Positions 50,748-59,753 of a stretch of 64,000 nt of DNA are shown here, piece after piece (positions within the stretch are counted from its first letter, which is position 1; the number at the start of each line of letters is the position of its first letter). Source of the stretch: Chrysochromulina tobinii (taxonomy: Eukaryota; Haptophyta; Prymnesiales; Chrysochromulinaceae). The notes beneath the pieces are model-generated. The model was not told the origin of the DNA and ran no database searches. It worked only from the letters and a program-made list of their open reading frames with translations. The stretch covers positions 1 through 64,000 of the forward strand of contig JWZX01003345.1 of assembly GCA_001275005.1 (NCBI GenBank), written 5' to 3'. A program made the translations under genes and the position numbers.

Positions 50748-51063
50748 AAGTAAGTATTGTTCACATAAACAATATATATTATTTAAGGAAAGTTGTCAAG
50801 ACTTTTGTTTAAAAAGACGCCTAGACAACAACCCCTAAACTAACTAAATTTTTACAGCTGTGAGGAAGCATAATATTAGAAGTAACAAGAACGAACTTTC
50901 TCCTACTACTTGACGATTATCGATAAGGGTTATTACAGCGGAAATCTAAGCTTTAACAAAAGACCAACCGCATAGAATACAAGTTTTACTTTATCTATTA
51001 TTTTAGTAATAAGCTTAACAATACAGGGCTGAATACATTATACCCGGGAATACCCTGTATATA
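50748..51063. other. Intergenic region between rbcR and trnE
   Basis: About 315 bases. Near the rbcR end, ATACAGGG (51021-51028) and CCCTGTAT (51053-51060) can pair as a 3' hairpin. The rest carries presumed trnE promoter sequence. I see no ORF or RNA gene. Confidence 0.4.
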
Positions 51064-52014
51064 TTAAAGATTTACATTTTTAATGCTTGGGGAATTATTC
51101 AAAAACATTTCTAATATTTCTTCTTTAAATATCTTTGTCGCACTAGAATGGTAACGCTTTGAGTTTAACAATATAGATAAAGTACGTTTAATAGTTATCC
51201 CATCAATTTTTGCCCAATGCAACATATCTAATTCAAGTTCTTTAGAGATCGCCGAAACAGATACAAAAGCCGCACCTAAACCCGAATGAACCGCATTTTT
51301 GATTGCTTCAATCGAATTTAACTCCATTTCAATTTTAAAATAACTACTGTCAATTCCGTTTTGTGTTAAAGTATTTTCAATAACACTTCGAATTGTTGAT
51401 TGGGGGTTTAATGCGATGAAACGAAGACGGTAAAGGTCTTCCTTTTGGATGTAATCTAAAGATGAAAATGGGTGAGAAGGTGGTAAAATAAGTGCAAGTT
51501 CGTCTTCAGCATATGAGGTTATATCTAAATTTACACGCAATTCCGGCGGTACTTCGCCACCAACAATAGCCAAATCTATTCGCCCGTCAGCTACCGCCCA
51601 AGAAATTTTTCTTGTTGAATGCACTTGTAATTCTATAGCAATTTGTGGGTATTTATGCCTAAAGATCCCAATTAACCTCGGCATTAAATATGTGCCTGTT
51701 GTTTGACTAGCCCCAATAATTAAAGCACCTGACTGTAAAGCATTTAATTCATCTAAGGCACGACATGTTTCCTCGCACAGATTTAAAATTCTTTCGCAAT
51801 ATTTAATTAATAATTGTCCCGTTTCCGTTAAACGTGCCTTCCTTTTATCTCTATAAAATAATGGGGTATTAAGCTGTCGTTCCAAATTTTGGATCTGAAG
51901 GCTAACTGCTGGTTGAGAAATGTATAATTTTTCTGCGGCTCTTTTAAAACTACCTTCCGTGGAGATAGCGTGCAAAATGTTTAACTGGTCAAGTGTAAAG
52001 GGAAGATCAGACAT
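51064..52014 (-). CDS. rbcR: LysR-type transcriptional regulator RbcR (Ycf30)
   Basis: DNA-binding regulator related to CbbR/CcmR; in red-lineage plastids it is thought to activate rbcLS. The 316-residue product has an N-terminal winged helix-turn-helix (about 5-63: [41 protein letters not shown]), a linker helix, and a periplasmic-binding-like effector domain from about 93 ([21 protein letters not shown]). It is divergent from psbY. Note that rbcLS is in the same window (1379-3359), on the same strand but far away. Confidence 0.94.
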   Translation of the reverse strand: MSDLPFTLDQLNILHAISTEGSFKRAAEKLYISQPAVSLQIQNLERQLNTPLFYRDKRKARLTETGQLLIKYCERILNLCEETCRALDELNALQSGALIIGASQTTGTYLMPRLIGIFRHKYPQIAIELQVHSTRKISWAVADGRIDLAIVGGEVPPELRVNLDITSYAEDELALILPPSHPFSSLDYIQKEDLYRLRFIALNPQSTIRSVIENTLTQNGIDSSYFKIEMELNSIEAIKNAVHSGLGAAFVSVSAISKELELDMLHWAKIDGITIKRTLSILLNSKRYHSSATKIFKEEILEMFLNNSPSIKNVNL

Positions 52015-52218
52015 AAATAATAATGATAAGCCTTTCTGAATACTCTCAAACTTTAATTAGAAATATATATATATATTAAACACAACAGGGGATATGGGCT
52101 AATCCAATCAATAGTAAAAGATTTGAATACGAAAAATTGTCTTTTGATAAAGACTAATGCTGTAAAAGATGTATAATAGTATTCAAATAAAAAACATTTT
52201 ATTATTTGTAGACAGAAT

Positions 52219-52329
52219 ATGGCAGATTCTAGACTTGTAGTTGTTTTATTTCCACTATTAGCAGCTGCTTCGTGGGCTTTATTTAATATCGGTCGAGTTG
52301 CGTTACAACAGCTAAAACGAATGTCTTAA
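52219..52329 (+). CDS. psbY: Photosystem II protein Y (Ycf32)
   Basis: A 36-residue single-helix photosystem II protein, [20 protein letters not shown] then [16 protein letters not shown]. The D.RL.VVL.P...[12 protein letters not shown] pattern identifies PsbY. It stands between divergent rbcR and converging minD, with a hairpin behind it. Confidence 0.94.
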   Translation: MADSRLVVVLFPLLAAASWALFNIGRVALQQLKRMS

Positions 52330-52387
52330 TCTAAAGATATTAAATATTGGGATAAGGGTATTTATACTTTTTTGTTCAAAACATATG

Positions 52388-52424
52388 AAAAAGGACCAAA
52401 ACAAAAATGTTTGGTCCTTTTTTT
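52388..52424. terminator. Hairpin between convergent psbY and minD
   Basis: AAAAAGGACCAAA (52388-52400) pairs with TTTGGTCCTTTTT (52410-52422), followed by more T's: a terminator-like hairpin in both directions. Confidence 0.75.
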
Positions 52425-52453
52425 CTTTGGGGTTGTCAAAAACTAAAACTTTT

Positions 52454-53269
52454 TTACTTGTTACTTGTTCTATCCCTAAAGGTGTTAATCATTCGGCGTA
52501 TCGGATTTTTAGAAAATGAAGAATCTAACTCATTAAAAACAACCTCCTCACCTATTAACCGACGTGTTGTATTTTCAAACGCAATCCTTGGCAAACAAAC
52601 CTTATCGTCTAAAACAATAGGTTCTCCACGATTAGACGCAATAATTATTTTTTCTGTATCAGGTATAACACCTATTAATGGTATACCAAGTATACTTATA
52701 ACGTCTTCAATAGACATCATATCATCGTTTTTAACCATGTTTGGTCGGATGCGATTAATGACCAACCCCATTTTATTAACATTTTTCGACATCATAATAC
52801 CTATGACTCTATCAGCGTCACGGATTGAAGGTACTTCCGGAGTTACAACAACAATTGCTTCATTTACACATTCAATTGCTGTTAAAAACCCAGTATCGAT
52901 TCCCGCAGGACTATCAACTAAAATATAATCATAATTATTTTCAAGTTTATTAACAAGATCTTTAATTTGAGCACCTGTAACAGGTGTTTCTGTACGATTA
53001 GAAGCTAATGGGAGGAAGGATAACTTTGGTTGACGTTTGTCTTTTATTAGTGCTTGTTCTAGTCTACAATTTTCATTTAATACGTCTAGACCAGTATATA
53101 TAATACGGTTCTCAAGACCTAACAAGAGATCAAGATTACGCAAACCAACATCTGCGTCGATAAGTAATGTTCGGTATCCAAAACGCGCAAGGGACATTCC
53201 TATATTTGCAGTCGTTGTTGTTTTTCCTACACCACCTTTGCCAGAAGTTATGACTATAACACGGGCCAT
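52454..53269 (-). CDS. minD: Division-site ATPase MinD
   Basis: Membrane-cycling ATPase that places the plastid division ring. The 271-residue product has the deviant Walker A SGKGGVGKTTTTANIG (KGGVGKT at 11-17), the switch LLIDADVGLRNLDLLLG (about 35-51), and VDSPAGIDTGF (about 117-127). The C-terminus FSKNPIRRMINTFRDRTSNK fits the amphipathic membrane-targeting helix. minE is not in the window. It diverges from thiG (104 nt gap). Confidence 0.96.
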   Translation of the reverse strand: MARVIVITSGKGGVGKTTTTANIGMSLARFGYRTLLIDADVGLRNLDLLLGLENRIIYTGLDVLNENCRLEQALIKDKRQPKLSFLPLASNRTETPVTGAQIKDLVNKLENNYDYILVDSPAGIDTGFLTAIECVNEAIVVVTPEVPSIRDADRVIGIMMSKNVNKMGLVINRIRPNMVKNDDMMSIEDVISILGIPLIGVIPDTEKIIIASNRGEPIVLDDKVCLPRIAFENTTRRLIGEEVVFNELDSSFSKNPIRRMINTFRDRTSNK

Positions 53270-53373
53270 AATGGTTTTATGCTTTAAATATGTAACACTT
53301 TAATAAGTATAACATTTTAACAAATGTTATTTATTCGTTTATAATATGGAAAAATATTCAAAAAAAGGGGGTT

Positions 53374-54180
53374 ATGCATATACTCGAAAATGATAATTTG
53401 GTTATTTCGGGCCGAAGCTTTTCTTCTCGCTTAATGCTGGGTACTGGTAAATACAAAAATTTTCAAGAAGCAAATGAGGCTATATTAGCAAGTAATTGCG
53501 AAATTCTTACTGTAGCTATTCGACGTGCCCAAAACTCAAGTGTAGACAGTATTGATAAATTACTAGAGACTTTTGATTGGACAAAAATTTGGTTGATGCC
53601 AAATACTGCTGGTTGTCAAACAGCCGAGCAAGCTATTAGATTAGCTTTTTTAGGTCGCGAAATTCTAAAAAACTTAAATTATGAAAACAATAACTTTATA
53701 AAATTAGAAGTAATACCTGATCCAAAATACCTCCTGCCAGATAGTATAGGCACAATGGCTGCTGCTGAATATCTTATTAGTAAGGGGTTTGCTGTTTTAC
53801 CTTACATAAACGCAGACCCAATCCTGGCCAAGCAACTCGAAGAAATTGGTTGCGCAACAGTTATGCCGCTGGGTTCACCTATAGGTTCTAATAAAGGTTT
53901 AAAGAATTTATATAATATAAATATTATTGTTGAAGGTGCAAATATACCTGTAATAATTGATGCTGGAATTGGTTCACCAAGTCAAGCCGCGCAAGCAATG
54001 GAAATAGGTGCAGATGGTGTTTTGACTAATACAGCTATTGCGAAAGCTAACTCCCCAATACAGATGGCTTATGGGATGAGACTTGCTGTAGAAGCGGGCA
54101 GAATAGGTTACCTAGCAGGAAAAGCAAAAGCTATGACAATAGCCCAACCAAGTTCACCCACTTATGGAATTTCTAAATAA
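53374..54180 (+). CDS. thiG: Thiazole synthase ThiG
   Basis: Makes the thiazole moiety of thiamine from deoxyxylulose phosphate, dehydroglycine and ThiS thiocarboxylate. The 268-residue product has [20 protein letters not shown] (about 18-37), [17 protein letters not shown] (about 75-91), and the catalytic lysine K110 in [26 protein letters not shown] and the phosphate-binding end [30 protein letters not shown] are present. A G-rich ribosome-binding site (AAAGGGGG) precedes the ATG. ThiS is not seen here. Confidence 0.97.
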   Translation: MHILENDNLVISGRSFSSRLMLGTGKYKNFQEANEAILASNCEILTVAIRRAQNSSVDSIDKLLETFDWTKIWLMPNTAGCQTAEQAIRLAFLGREILKNLNYENNNFIKLEVIPDPKYLLPDSIGTMAAAEYLISKGFAVLPYINADPILAKQLEEIGCATVMPLGSPIGSNKGLKNLYNINIIVEGANIPVIIDAGIGSPSQAAQAMEIGADGVLTNTAIAKANSPIQMAYGMRLAVEAGRIGYLAGKAKAMTIAQPSSPTYGISK

Positions 54181-54288
54181 TTTTTTATAATTCATGTTAT
54201 ATTATTATTCAGCTATTATTAATTAATAAACTTCTGGCGACAGATTTAAACATTTTTAACTAATATTTATAAGACAAGTATTTTATTT

Positions 54289-55341
54289 ATGGTTACAGCA
54301 AAAAAACTTAACAGTGAAAGACCCGTTTTCCCTTTTACTGCTATTATTGGTCAAGAAGAAATGAAACTTGCACTAATCTTAAATGTAATTGACCCAAGAA
54401 TTGGTGGTGTAATGATCATGGGTGATCGTGGTACAGGAAAATCTACGACTATCAGAGCCGTAGCAGATCTATTACCGGCCATAGAAGTAGCAAAAGATGA
54501 CCCTTTTAACTCTTCTATCACTGACTTCGAATTAATGAGTGAAAGTGTTAAAAAAGCAGTGGAAAACCAACAAGAAGTTTTAACCGAATATAAAAAAGTT
54601 CCAATGGTTGATTTACCTCTCGGTGCAACGGAGGACCGTGTATGTGGTACTATCGATATTGAAAAGGCTTTAACTGAAGGTGTAAAAGCTTTTGAGCCTG
54701 GTCTTTTAGCGAAAGCTAACCGTGGAATTCTTTATGTAGACGAGGTAAACTTATTAGATGACCACTTAGTAGATATATTACTAGACTCTGCTGCTTCAGG
54801 GTGGAACACTGTTGAAAGAGAAGGTATTTCTATTAAGCACCCAGCACGCTTTGTTCTTGTAGGTTCAGGAAACCCAGAAGAGGGTGAATTAAGACCCCAA
54901 CTATTAGACCGTTTTGGTATGCACGCTGAAATTCGAACAGTAAGAGATCCAGAAACACGTGTTCGTGTAGTTGAAGAGCGAAGTAATTTTGACCAAAACC
55001 CAGACGAATGCTTAGCCGCAAATGCTGCGCAGTTAGAGCAACTTAAGAAAAAAATCGGCGATGCCCAACAACTTCTTCCTAATGTAGTATTAGATTATGA
55101 ATATCGTGTTAAAATTTCACAGGTTTGTGGGGGCTTAAACGTTGATGGATTACGTGGTGATATTGTAATAAATCGAGCAGCAAAAGCTTACGCTGCATAC
55201 AATGGCAGAACTAAAGTGGAATTAGAAGATATTGAAAAGGTTATTGTATTATGTTTAAGACACAGACTTAGAAAAGACCCTTTAGAAACAATTGATTCTG
55301 GTGATAAAGTACGTACTACTTTTGAAGAGGTTTTCAAATAA
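54289..55341 (+). CDS. chlI: Magnesium chelatase subunit ChlI
   Basis: AAA+ ATPase subunit that inserts Mg2+ into protoporphyrin IX, the first committed step to chlorophyll. The 350-residue product has [19 protein letters not shown], Walker [10 protein letters not shown] (45-53), [13 protein letters not shown], Walker [22 protein letters not shown] (about 145-165), and [22 protein letters not shown]. Complete. Only 5 nt separate its stop from the oppositely oriented trnR(UCU). ChlD and ChlH are not in the window. Confidence 0.98.
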   Translation: MVTAKKLNSERPVFPFTAIIGQEEMKLALILNVIDPRIGGVMIMGDRGTGKSTTIRAVADLLPAIEVAKDDPFNSSITDFELMSESVKKAVENQQEVLTEYKKVPMVDLPLGATEDRVCGTIDIEKALTEGVKAFEPGLLAKANRGILYVDEVNLLDDHLVDILLDSAASGWNTVEREGISIKHPARFVLVGSGNPEEGELRPQLLDRFGMHAEIRTVRDPETRVRVVEERSNFDQNPDECLAANAAQLEQLKKKIGDAQQLLPNVVLDYEYRVKISQVCGGLNVDGLRGDIVINRAAKAYAAYNGRTKVELEDIEKVIVLCLRHRLRKDPLETIDSGDKVRTTFEEVFK

Positions 55342-55346
55342 TTAAA

Positions 55347-55419
55347 TGGGCTCAGTAGGATTCGAACCTACATTAGAGACTTAGAAGGTCCCTGTCCTAA
55401 TCCCTTAGACGATGAACCC
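55347..55419 (-). tRNA. trnR(UCU): tRNA-Arg (UCU)
   Basis: On the minus strand it reads GGGTTCATCGTCTAAGGG; anticodon arm GGGACCTTCTAAGTCTC holds TCT, T-loop TTCGAAT, acceptor GGGTTCA/TGAGCCC with one G-U, discriminator A. It ends 5 nt from the chlI stop on the other strand. Confidence 0.9.
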
Positions 55420-55486
55420 AAAACTCAAAAAAAGACCGGAGAATAAACCTTATTTACCGGTCTAATTTAACTTTGTGTAACAAACC

Positions 55487-55558
55487 TGGGCGGTATAGGA
55501 TTTGAACCTATGACCACCTGCTTGTAAGGCAGGCGCTCTACCACTGAGCTAACCGCCC
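55487..55558 (-). tRNA. trnV(UAC): tRNA-Val (UAC)
   Basis: On the minus strand it reads GGGCGGTTAGCTCAGTGG; anticodon arm CCTGCCTTACAAGCAGG with TAC, T-loop TTCAAAT, acceptor GGGCGGT/ACCGCCC perfect, discriminator A. No intron. Confidence 0.95.
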
Positions 55559-55640
55559 CTCTAACTTATATAATAGCTAAACTTAGCTATTTTGTAAATA
55601 GGAAAATGAGATTGTTAATTATTCCGTTAATAATAAAGTT

Positions 55641-57119
55641 ATGAACCCACTACACAATTCTAGTTTTATATCATCTAAAGAGAATGAACATGTTTATAAA
55701 GACAAAGGAAATTTCGAAATAATATCAAATTTAAAGAATTCAAAAACAATAGAATTTTTTGAATATCTTTACTCTTATCCTCCCAAATTTACTATAAAAT
55801 GTGATTCACTTGATGAATTAACTCAAGACCTTTTTCTTGAAAATAATTATGGCGTTCTGGAACATAGTTTTCCATTCATTGATTTTGCGGAGGATTTATT
55901 TTTTCAAGGAACACCACAAACAGCAGTACGCCAAGAATATAAATTAAATGACTTTGTTGATGGATATTTCGATAAACTTTACTCCTCAACCTTTTATCAG
56001 AAAAAAACCAAAAATATTCAAAATACCTTAGCATCTGTACCAATTTTTGTAATTATAAATGGGCATAAAGAAATCGTTCTAAGTAAACCCATTAATTCTA
56101 GCCGATCAGAAGCTCGTACACGAGCAATCGACAAAACTCTTTATGAATATTGCGGGGCCTTTGACCCTCTGACAGAAAGCCACCCAAAACTTGGATTTTT
56201 CTTTTTTAGCCGCATAGACGCCCAAAATTATCTTCAAGAAATTGCCAAATCTGATATTGATGGAACAAAAACTGTGGGTTTATCGGTTAATTGCATAGGT
56301 CTTAACTCCGCCTACCGTATAACCCGTGAACATCACCCAGGCATTGATTTTAGATTTGTGCCGGACTATCAAGAAGTTAAAACTTTATTAAAAGTTAAAT
56401 TAAGCAAATCAAGCTTAATAGTGGATGATGAACAACAACAATTACGTTTTCGACCACGAAGTGCAAATTTATTGCCATATTTTGGAAAAATAGGTAATTG
56501 GTTACTCCCAACCCGATCTTTTTTACAAAAAAATGAATACTTTAAAGGCGTACCCATTTATATAGTCCAAGTTCGAAAAGAACCAAGAAATTTGGTTACG
56601 GAACAATATTTTACAGTAATGGATAAATTAGATTCTGCCTGGGGAAAATTATTACAATTCTCAGACTCTTTACTTGGTTTTGGGCATAATTGGATAATGC
56701 AGGGTTCTTTAAAAGAAAGAGAAACGTCAAAAGACTATATAAATTTCATTTTTTTTAACGAAAAAGACGCAACAGATTTTGTTAAAAAACAAGGAAGAAA
56801 AGTAGCTCGTTATAGTGGAAGTCGAACGTCAAATATAGAATTGTTAGTATGTAAACCGAAGGTATTTGTATATAATCTAGAAGATTTTTTAGAATCTTGG
56901 GAAGAAAATCTATTAACAGATTTAAGTGGGAAGAGCGTACAAACGATATTCGATGCAAATAAAATATTTTTTATACCATCAACATTTGTAAGTAACGAAC
57001 TTCCGACAATTACAGGACAGGAAAAACAATTATTTCTAGAAGTTAAAGAGACATTAAATTTAAAATATAGACTATTTAAACGTTACGTAGGTTTTCTTTT
57101 CAGCGTAGGTTATGCTTAA
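55641..57119 (+). CDS. ycf80: Probable Ycf80-like conserved plastid protein
   Basis: The 492-residue product has no assigned reaction. I assign it tentatively to Ycf80, a long conserved hypothetical protein of red-lineage plastids, by length and content. The middle, LASVPIFVIINGHKEIVLSKP (about 130-150) followed by HPKLGFFFFSRIDAQNYLQEI, resembles the Tic22 fold (a repeat of a strand-rich unit followed by FF.S..DA...L). A second such unit occurs at KDYINFIFFNEKDATDFVKKQG (about 362-383). That similarity is an inference from pattern only. No signal peptide or clear membrane helix. It is followed by the tmRNA gene after 70 nt. Confidence 0.7.
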   Translation: MNPLHNSSFISSKENEHVYKDKGNFEIISNLKNSKTIEFFEYLYSYPPKFTIKCDSLDELTQDLFLENNYGVLEHSFPFIDFAEDLFFQGTPQTAVRQEYKLNDFVDGYFDKLYSSTFYQKKTKNIQNTLASVPIFVIINGHKEIVLSKPINSSRSEARTRAIDKTLYEYCGAFDPLTESHPKLGFFFFSRIDAQNYLQEIAKSDIDGTKTVGLSVNCIGLNSAYRITREHHPGIDFRFVPDYQEVKTLLKVKLSKSSLIVDDEQQQLRFRPRSANLLPYFGKIGNWLLPTRSFLQKNEYFKGVPIYIVQVRKEPRNLVTEQYFTVMDKLDSAWGKLLQFSDSLLGFGHNWIMQGSLKERETSKDYINFIFFNEKDATDFVKKQGRKVARYSGSRTSNIELLVCKPKVFVYNLEDFLESWEENLLTDLSGKSVQTIFDANKIFFIPSTFVSNELPTITGQEKQLFLEVKETLNLKYRLFKRYVGFLFSVGYA

Positions 57120-57189
57120 AAGGCATTTTATAATCGTTCAATACTAATTTGACAAATACAATGATATTTTAATATGCTTTAATAATATC

Positions 57190-57512
57190 GGGGCTGTTTC
57201 GGATTCGACATTTAGACTTCTTTCTATATGTTCAAATAGTTTATAAAACTGTATACCAAAATAAGTGCAAACAACATCTTATCTTTTATTACAAGAACTA
57301 ACAAAAACCAGTTAGCACTGGCTTAGTTTCTTGATTTGTCAGCAAATACAATTTTCGGTATTTGCTGAACTTTTTTAATAATCAGCGTTTAAATAAAGAA
57401 GAAGCACATATAACATTATATGTAGAGACTAAATCGTAATGGTTATTCTAAAAAGAGATACCCAATAGTTTAGAGATCTAAATGGACGTGGGTTCAAGTC
57501 CCACCAGCTCCA
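57190..57512 (+). ncRNA. ssrA: Transfer-messenger RNA (tmRNA)
   Basis: Rescues stalled ribosomes by adding a degradation tag. The 5' end GGGGCTGTTTCGGATTCGACA and the 3' end GTGGGTTCAAGTCCCACCAGCTCCA are diagnostic, and GGGGCTG pairs with CAGCTCC to form the tRNA-like acceptor. A tag reading frame starts GCAAACAAC at 57267 and ends TAG at 57324-57326, encoding ANNILSFITRTNKNQLALA, with the usual ANN start and hydrophobic LALA end. It is one-piece, not permuted. trnI-like(CAU) follows after 5 nt. Confidence 0.96.
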
Positions 57513-57517
57513 ACGAA

Positions 57518-57602
57518 GCATCTGTAGCCCAGTGGCCGAAGGCATCGGACTCATAATCCGCTTCTCACAGAGACAACGCTGGTTCGAATCCAGCCAGATG
57601 CA
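57518..57602 (+). tRNA. trnI(CAU): tRNA with CAU anticodon and long variable arm (probable trnI(CAU))
   Basis: Reads GCATCTGTAGCCCAGTGG with a perfect 7-bp acceptor GCATCTG/CAGATGC and discriminator A. Anticodon arm CGGACTCATAATCCG holds CAT; the ACTCATAAT loop context matches tRNA-Ile(CAU), whose C34 becomes lysidine. Oddly the variable region is about 16 nt with a small stem (TCTC/GAGA), and the D-arm (GCC...GGC, three pairs) also looks class II. The initiator fMet is elsewhere (45196). Identity as Ile rather than elongator Met or something else is uncertain. Confidence 0.75.
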
Positions 57603-57644
57603 TATTAAGTTAGATTTAAAAAAGACATTAAAAATATTTTGACC

Positions 57645-57717
57645 AAGGCTAAGAGGGAGTCGAACCCTCGACACCCAGAACCGGAATCTGGTGCTCTGTC
57701 CGCTGAGCCATAAGCCT
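57645..57717 (-). tRNA. trnR(CCG): tRNA-Arg (CCG)
   Basis: On the minus strand it reads AGGCTTATGGCTCAGCGG; anticodon arm CCAGATTCCGGTTCTGG holds CCG, T-loop TTCGACT. The acceptor AGGCTTA/TTAGCCT has one U-U mismatch. Its 5' end overlaps the stop codon of ycf65 (same strand) by 2 nt. Confidence 0.85.
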
Positions 57718-58015
57718 ATGTATTAATTTTCACAATGTTTACGTCCGGAAAATGATTTATTACTTCTTTAAAGGGTTCACTATTTCTGTCCGCCCGCCAA
57801 GAATTCATTACTTCGGCGGCCGAATTTAAAATGTGTGCCTTTTCTCTGTCTTTAATCCAGGGCTTAAAAGCTAGTTCTATTTTTAGCTGTTCCCAAGCTT
57901 CGGTCTTAGGCCAAAAATAATAACTAGTTATTGGTAACCTACATTTTGTACTGGTCTGATCAATAGCCAAACCAAGAAAATTGTTAGACCAAAGAATTTT
58001 TAATTCTAATTTCAC
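57716..58015 (-). CDS. ycf65: Plastid-specific ribosomal protein PSRP-3 (Ycf65)
   Basis: Small-subunit ribosomal protein found in plastids and cyanobacteria. The 99-residue product has LKILWSNNFLGLAIDQ, LPITSYYFWPKTEAWEQLKIELAFKPWI (about 28-55) and EVMNSWRADRN, the PSRP-3 signature. Its TAG stop (57716-57718) overlaps the first two bases of trnR(CCG), so both cannot be made intact from one cut transcript. rps16 lies upstream after 121 nt. Confidence 0.93.
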   Translation of the reverse strand: MKLELKILWSNNFLGLAIDQTSTKCRLPITSYYFWPKTEAWEQLKIELAFKPWIKDREKAHILNSAAEVMNSWRADRNSEPFKEVINHFPDVNIVKINT

Positions 58016-58136
58016 ACTTTATACCAAAATTTTTGTAAAATTTTTCAATACTACCAGATAAATTACAAGAAAGGAAAGAATCAAAAAATCTAATTATTTT
58101 ACTTATAAAATTGCCAAAACAAAATAATTACGAATC

Positions 58137-58379
58137 TTAAAGTTGTTCAAAGATTTTTGCACGTATAAAAATATTTCGCACCGTTTCTGTTGGCTGAGCA
58201 CCATCCTTTAATCTTGCGATAATTTTCTGAAATTTTAAATGTGTTTCATCGGTCATTGGATTATAAAACCCTAACTCTTCAATGGAACTACCATCTCTTT
58301 TAGTTTTACTGTTCATTGCAACAATACGGTAACAAGGTTGCCCCTTACGACCATATTTTTTTAGTCTAAGCTTTATCAT
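58137..58379 (-). CDS. rps16: 30S ribosomal protein S16
   Basis: Small-subunit protein. The 80-residue product begins MIKLRLKKYGRKGQPCYRIVAMNSKTKRDG and has EELGFYNPMTDETHLKF (about 34-50) and LKDGAQPTETVRNIF, all S16 landmarks. No intron. It is 12 nt downstream of rpl34 on the same strand. Confidence 0.97.
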   Translation of the reverse strand: MIKLRLKKYGRKGQPCYRIVAMNSKTKRDGSSIEELGFYNPMTDETHLKFQKIIARLKDGAQPTETVRNIFIRAKIFEQL

Positions 58380-58391
58380 AACGAATGAAAA

Positions 58392-58529
58392 TTAAACTGT
58401 TAGTTTATTTCTACCTCTTTTTCTTCTTGCATTTATAACACGACGGCCCGCTTTAGATTCCATTCTACTACGAAATCCAGACGTTCGTAACTTTTTTATA
58501 TTTGTCCCTCGAAGTGTCCTTTTTGTCAT
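58392..58529 (-). CDS. rpl34: 50S ribosomal protein L34
   Basis: A 45-residue very basic large-subunit protein, [20 protein letters not shown] then [20 protein letters not shown] and NKLTV. The SGFR.RM.S..GRRV...RR.RGR core identifies L34. It lies between rps14 and rps16, all minus strand, likely one transcript. Confidence 0.96.
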   Translation of the reverse strand: MTKRTLRGTNIKKLRTSGFRSRMESKAGRRVINARRKRGRNKLTV

Positions 58530-58565
58530 ATTTAAATAACCAAATTTATTTTAAAAATTAACAAA

Positions 58566-58868
58566 TTACCAACTAGATTTTGTTAAGCCTGGAATAAGAC
58601 CATCATGTGCCATTTCACGTAGTACATGTCTAGATAACCCAAAGTCTCTGTAAAAACCTCTACTACGACCAGTCACCCAACAACGGTTTCGCTGTCGAGA
58701 AGGTGAAGAATTTCTCGGCAATTTTTCAAACTTTTTATATAATGCTAATCTATCTTGGAAAGATGTCGCCGATTTTAGTTCATTTTTAAGCAATTCGCGT
58801 TTTGCTGAATGCTTAACAACTAACCCCTCGCGCTTTTTATCACGCTGTATCATATTTTGTTTTGCCAT
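58566..58868 (-). CDS. rps14: 30S ribosomal protein S14
   Basis: Small-subunit head protein. The 100-residue product has [69 protein letters not shown] (about 19-87), the long zinc-free S14 form, ending [11 protein letters not shown]. First gene of the rps14-rpl34-rps16-ycf65 run, divergent from ycf3. Confidence 0.97.
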   Translation of the reverse strand: MAKQNMIQRDKKREGLVVKHSAKRELLKNELKSATSFQDRLALYKKFEKLPRNSSPSRQRNRCWVTGRSRGFYRDFGLSRHVLREMAHDGLIPGLTKSSW

Positions 58869-59073
58869 TATTACTGCATAATGTTAAGATTATTCGACTA
58901 TGTTATATTAATAACAATTTGATATTATTTTATATTTCCAACCTGTAACAAAGGATTCTAAAAAAAATTCATCACGATGTCAATATCTAAAAGGTTTAAA
59001 AAAGAGTTTAAAATCATAGGTTATGTAAAAGATAAAAATCAAATACGAGATCTAAAATAACATTTTTTTTCAA

Positions 59074-59589
59074 ATGAATCAAAAAAACGATAATTTTATT
59101 GATAAAACGTTCACCGTTTTAGCAGATATTTTACTAAAAGTGCTTCCTGCGACAAAAGATGAAAAACAAGCATTTTCGTATTATCGGTACGGTATGTCTG
59201 CACAATCAAGCGGAGATTACGCTGAAGCATTAGAAAATTATTACGAAGCATTAAAACTCGAAGAAGATCCGTATGATCGAAGCTATATTTTATACAATAT
59301 TGGTCTAATTTACAGTAATAATGGGGAATATTCGAAAGCGCTAGATTATTACCAACAAGCTCTCGATTTAAATTCACGTTTGCCTCAAGCCCTTAATAAT
59401 ATGGCTGTTATTTACCATTACCAGGGGACCAAGGCGTCTGAAAAAAAAGAGTTCGAACTCGCCCAAAATATGTTTGAAAAGGCCGGAAGTTATTGGAAAA
59501 AGGCTATCCGTTTAGCACCAAATAATTATATCGAAGCCCAAAACTGGTTGAAAATAACGGGAAAATTGAATGATACAGACGACTTTTAA
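59074..59589 (+). CDS. ycf3: Photosystem I assembly protein Ycf3
   Basis: TPR chaperone for photosystem I assembly. The 171-residue product has three tetratricopeptide repeats (about 37-68 [25 protein letters not shown], 75-107 [27 protein letters not shown], 108-155 [19 protein letters not shown]). No introns, unlike land plants. It works with Ycf4 (7374). Length is normal. It diverges from rps14. Confidence 0.96.
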   Translation: MNQKNDNFIDKTFTVLADILLKVLPATKDEKQAFSYYRYGMSAQSSGDYAEALENYYEALKLEEDPYDRSYILYNIGLIYSNNGEYSKALDYYQQALDLNSRLPQALNNMAVIYHYQGTKASEKKEFELAQNMFEKAGSYWKKAIRLAPNNYIEAQNWLKITGKLNDTDDF

Positions 59590-59753
59590 TCAAATACGGA
59601 TTAACTACATCTTGTAATTTGGTACTATAATTCTATTGTAGAATGATAAGACAAGTAAAATTTGGACCTATTTTTATGACTTATTTAATAGGTCGTATTC
59701 AAAACAATATAGGATATAAATTACTTTTAATTAATTGAAAAAGAATAGTTAAT

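Noticed and set aside
58978-59061. 27-codon ATG frame upstream of ycf3
   Set aside because: Too short, lysine-rich from AT-rich sequence, not like any small photosystem or cytochrome subunit.
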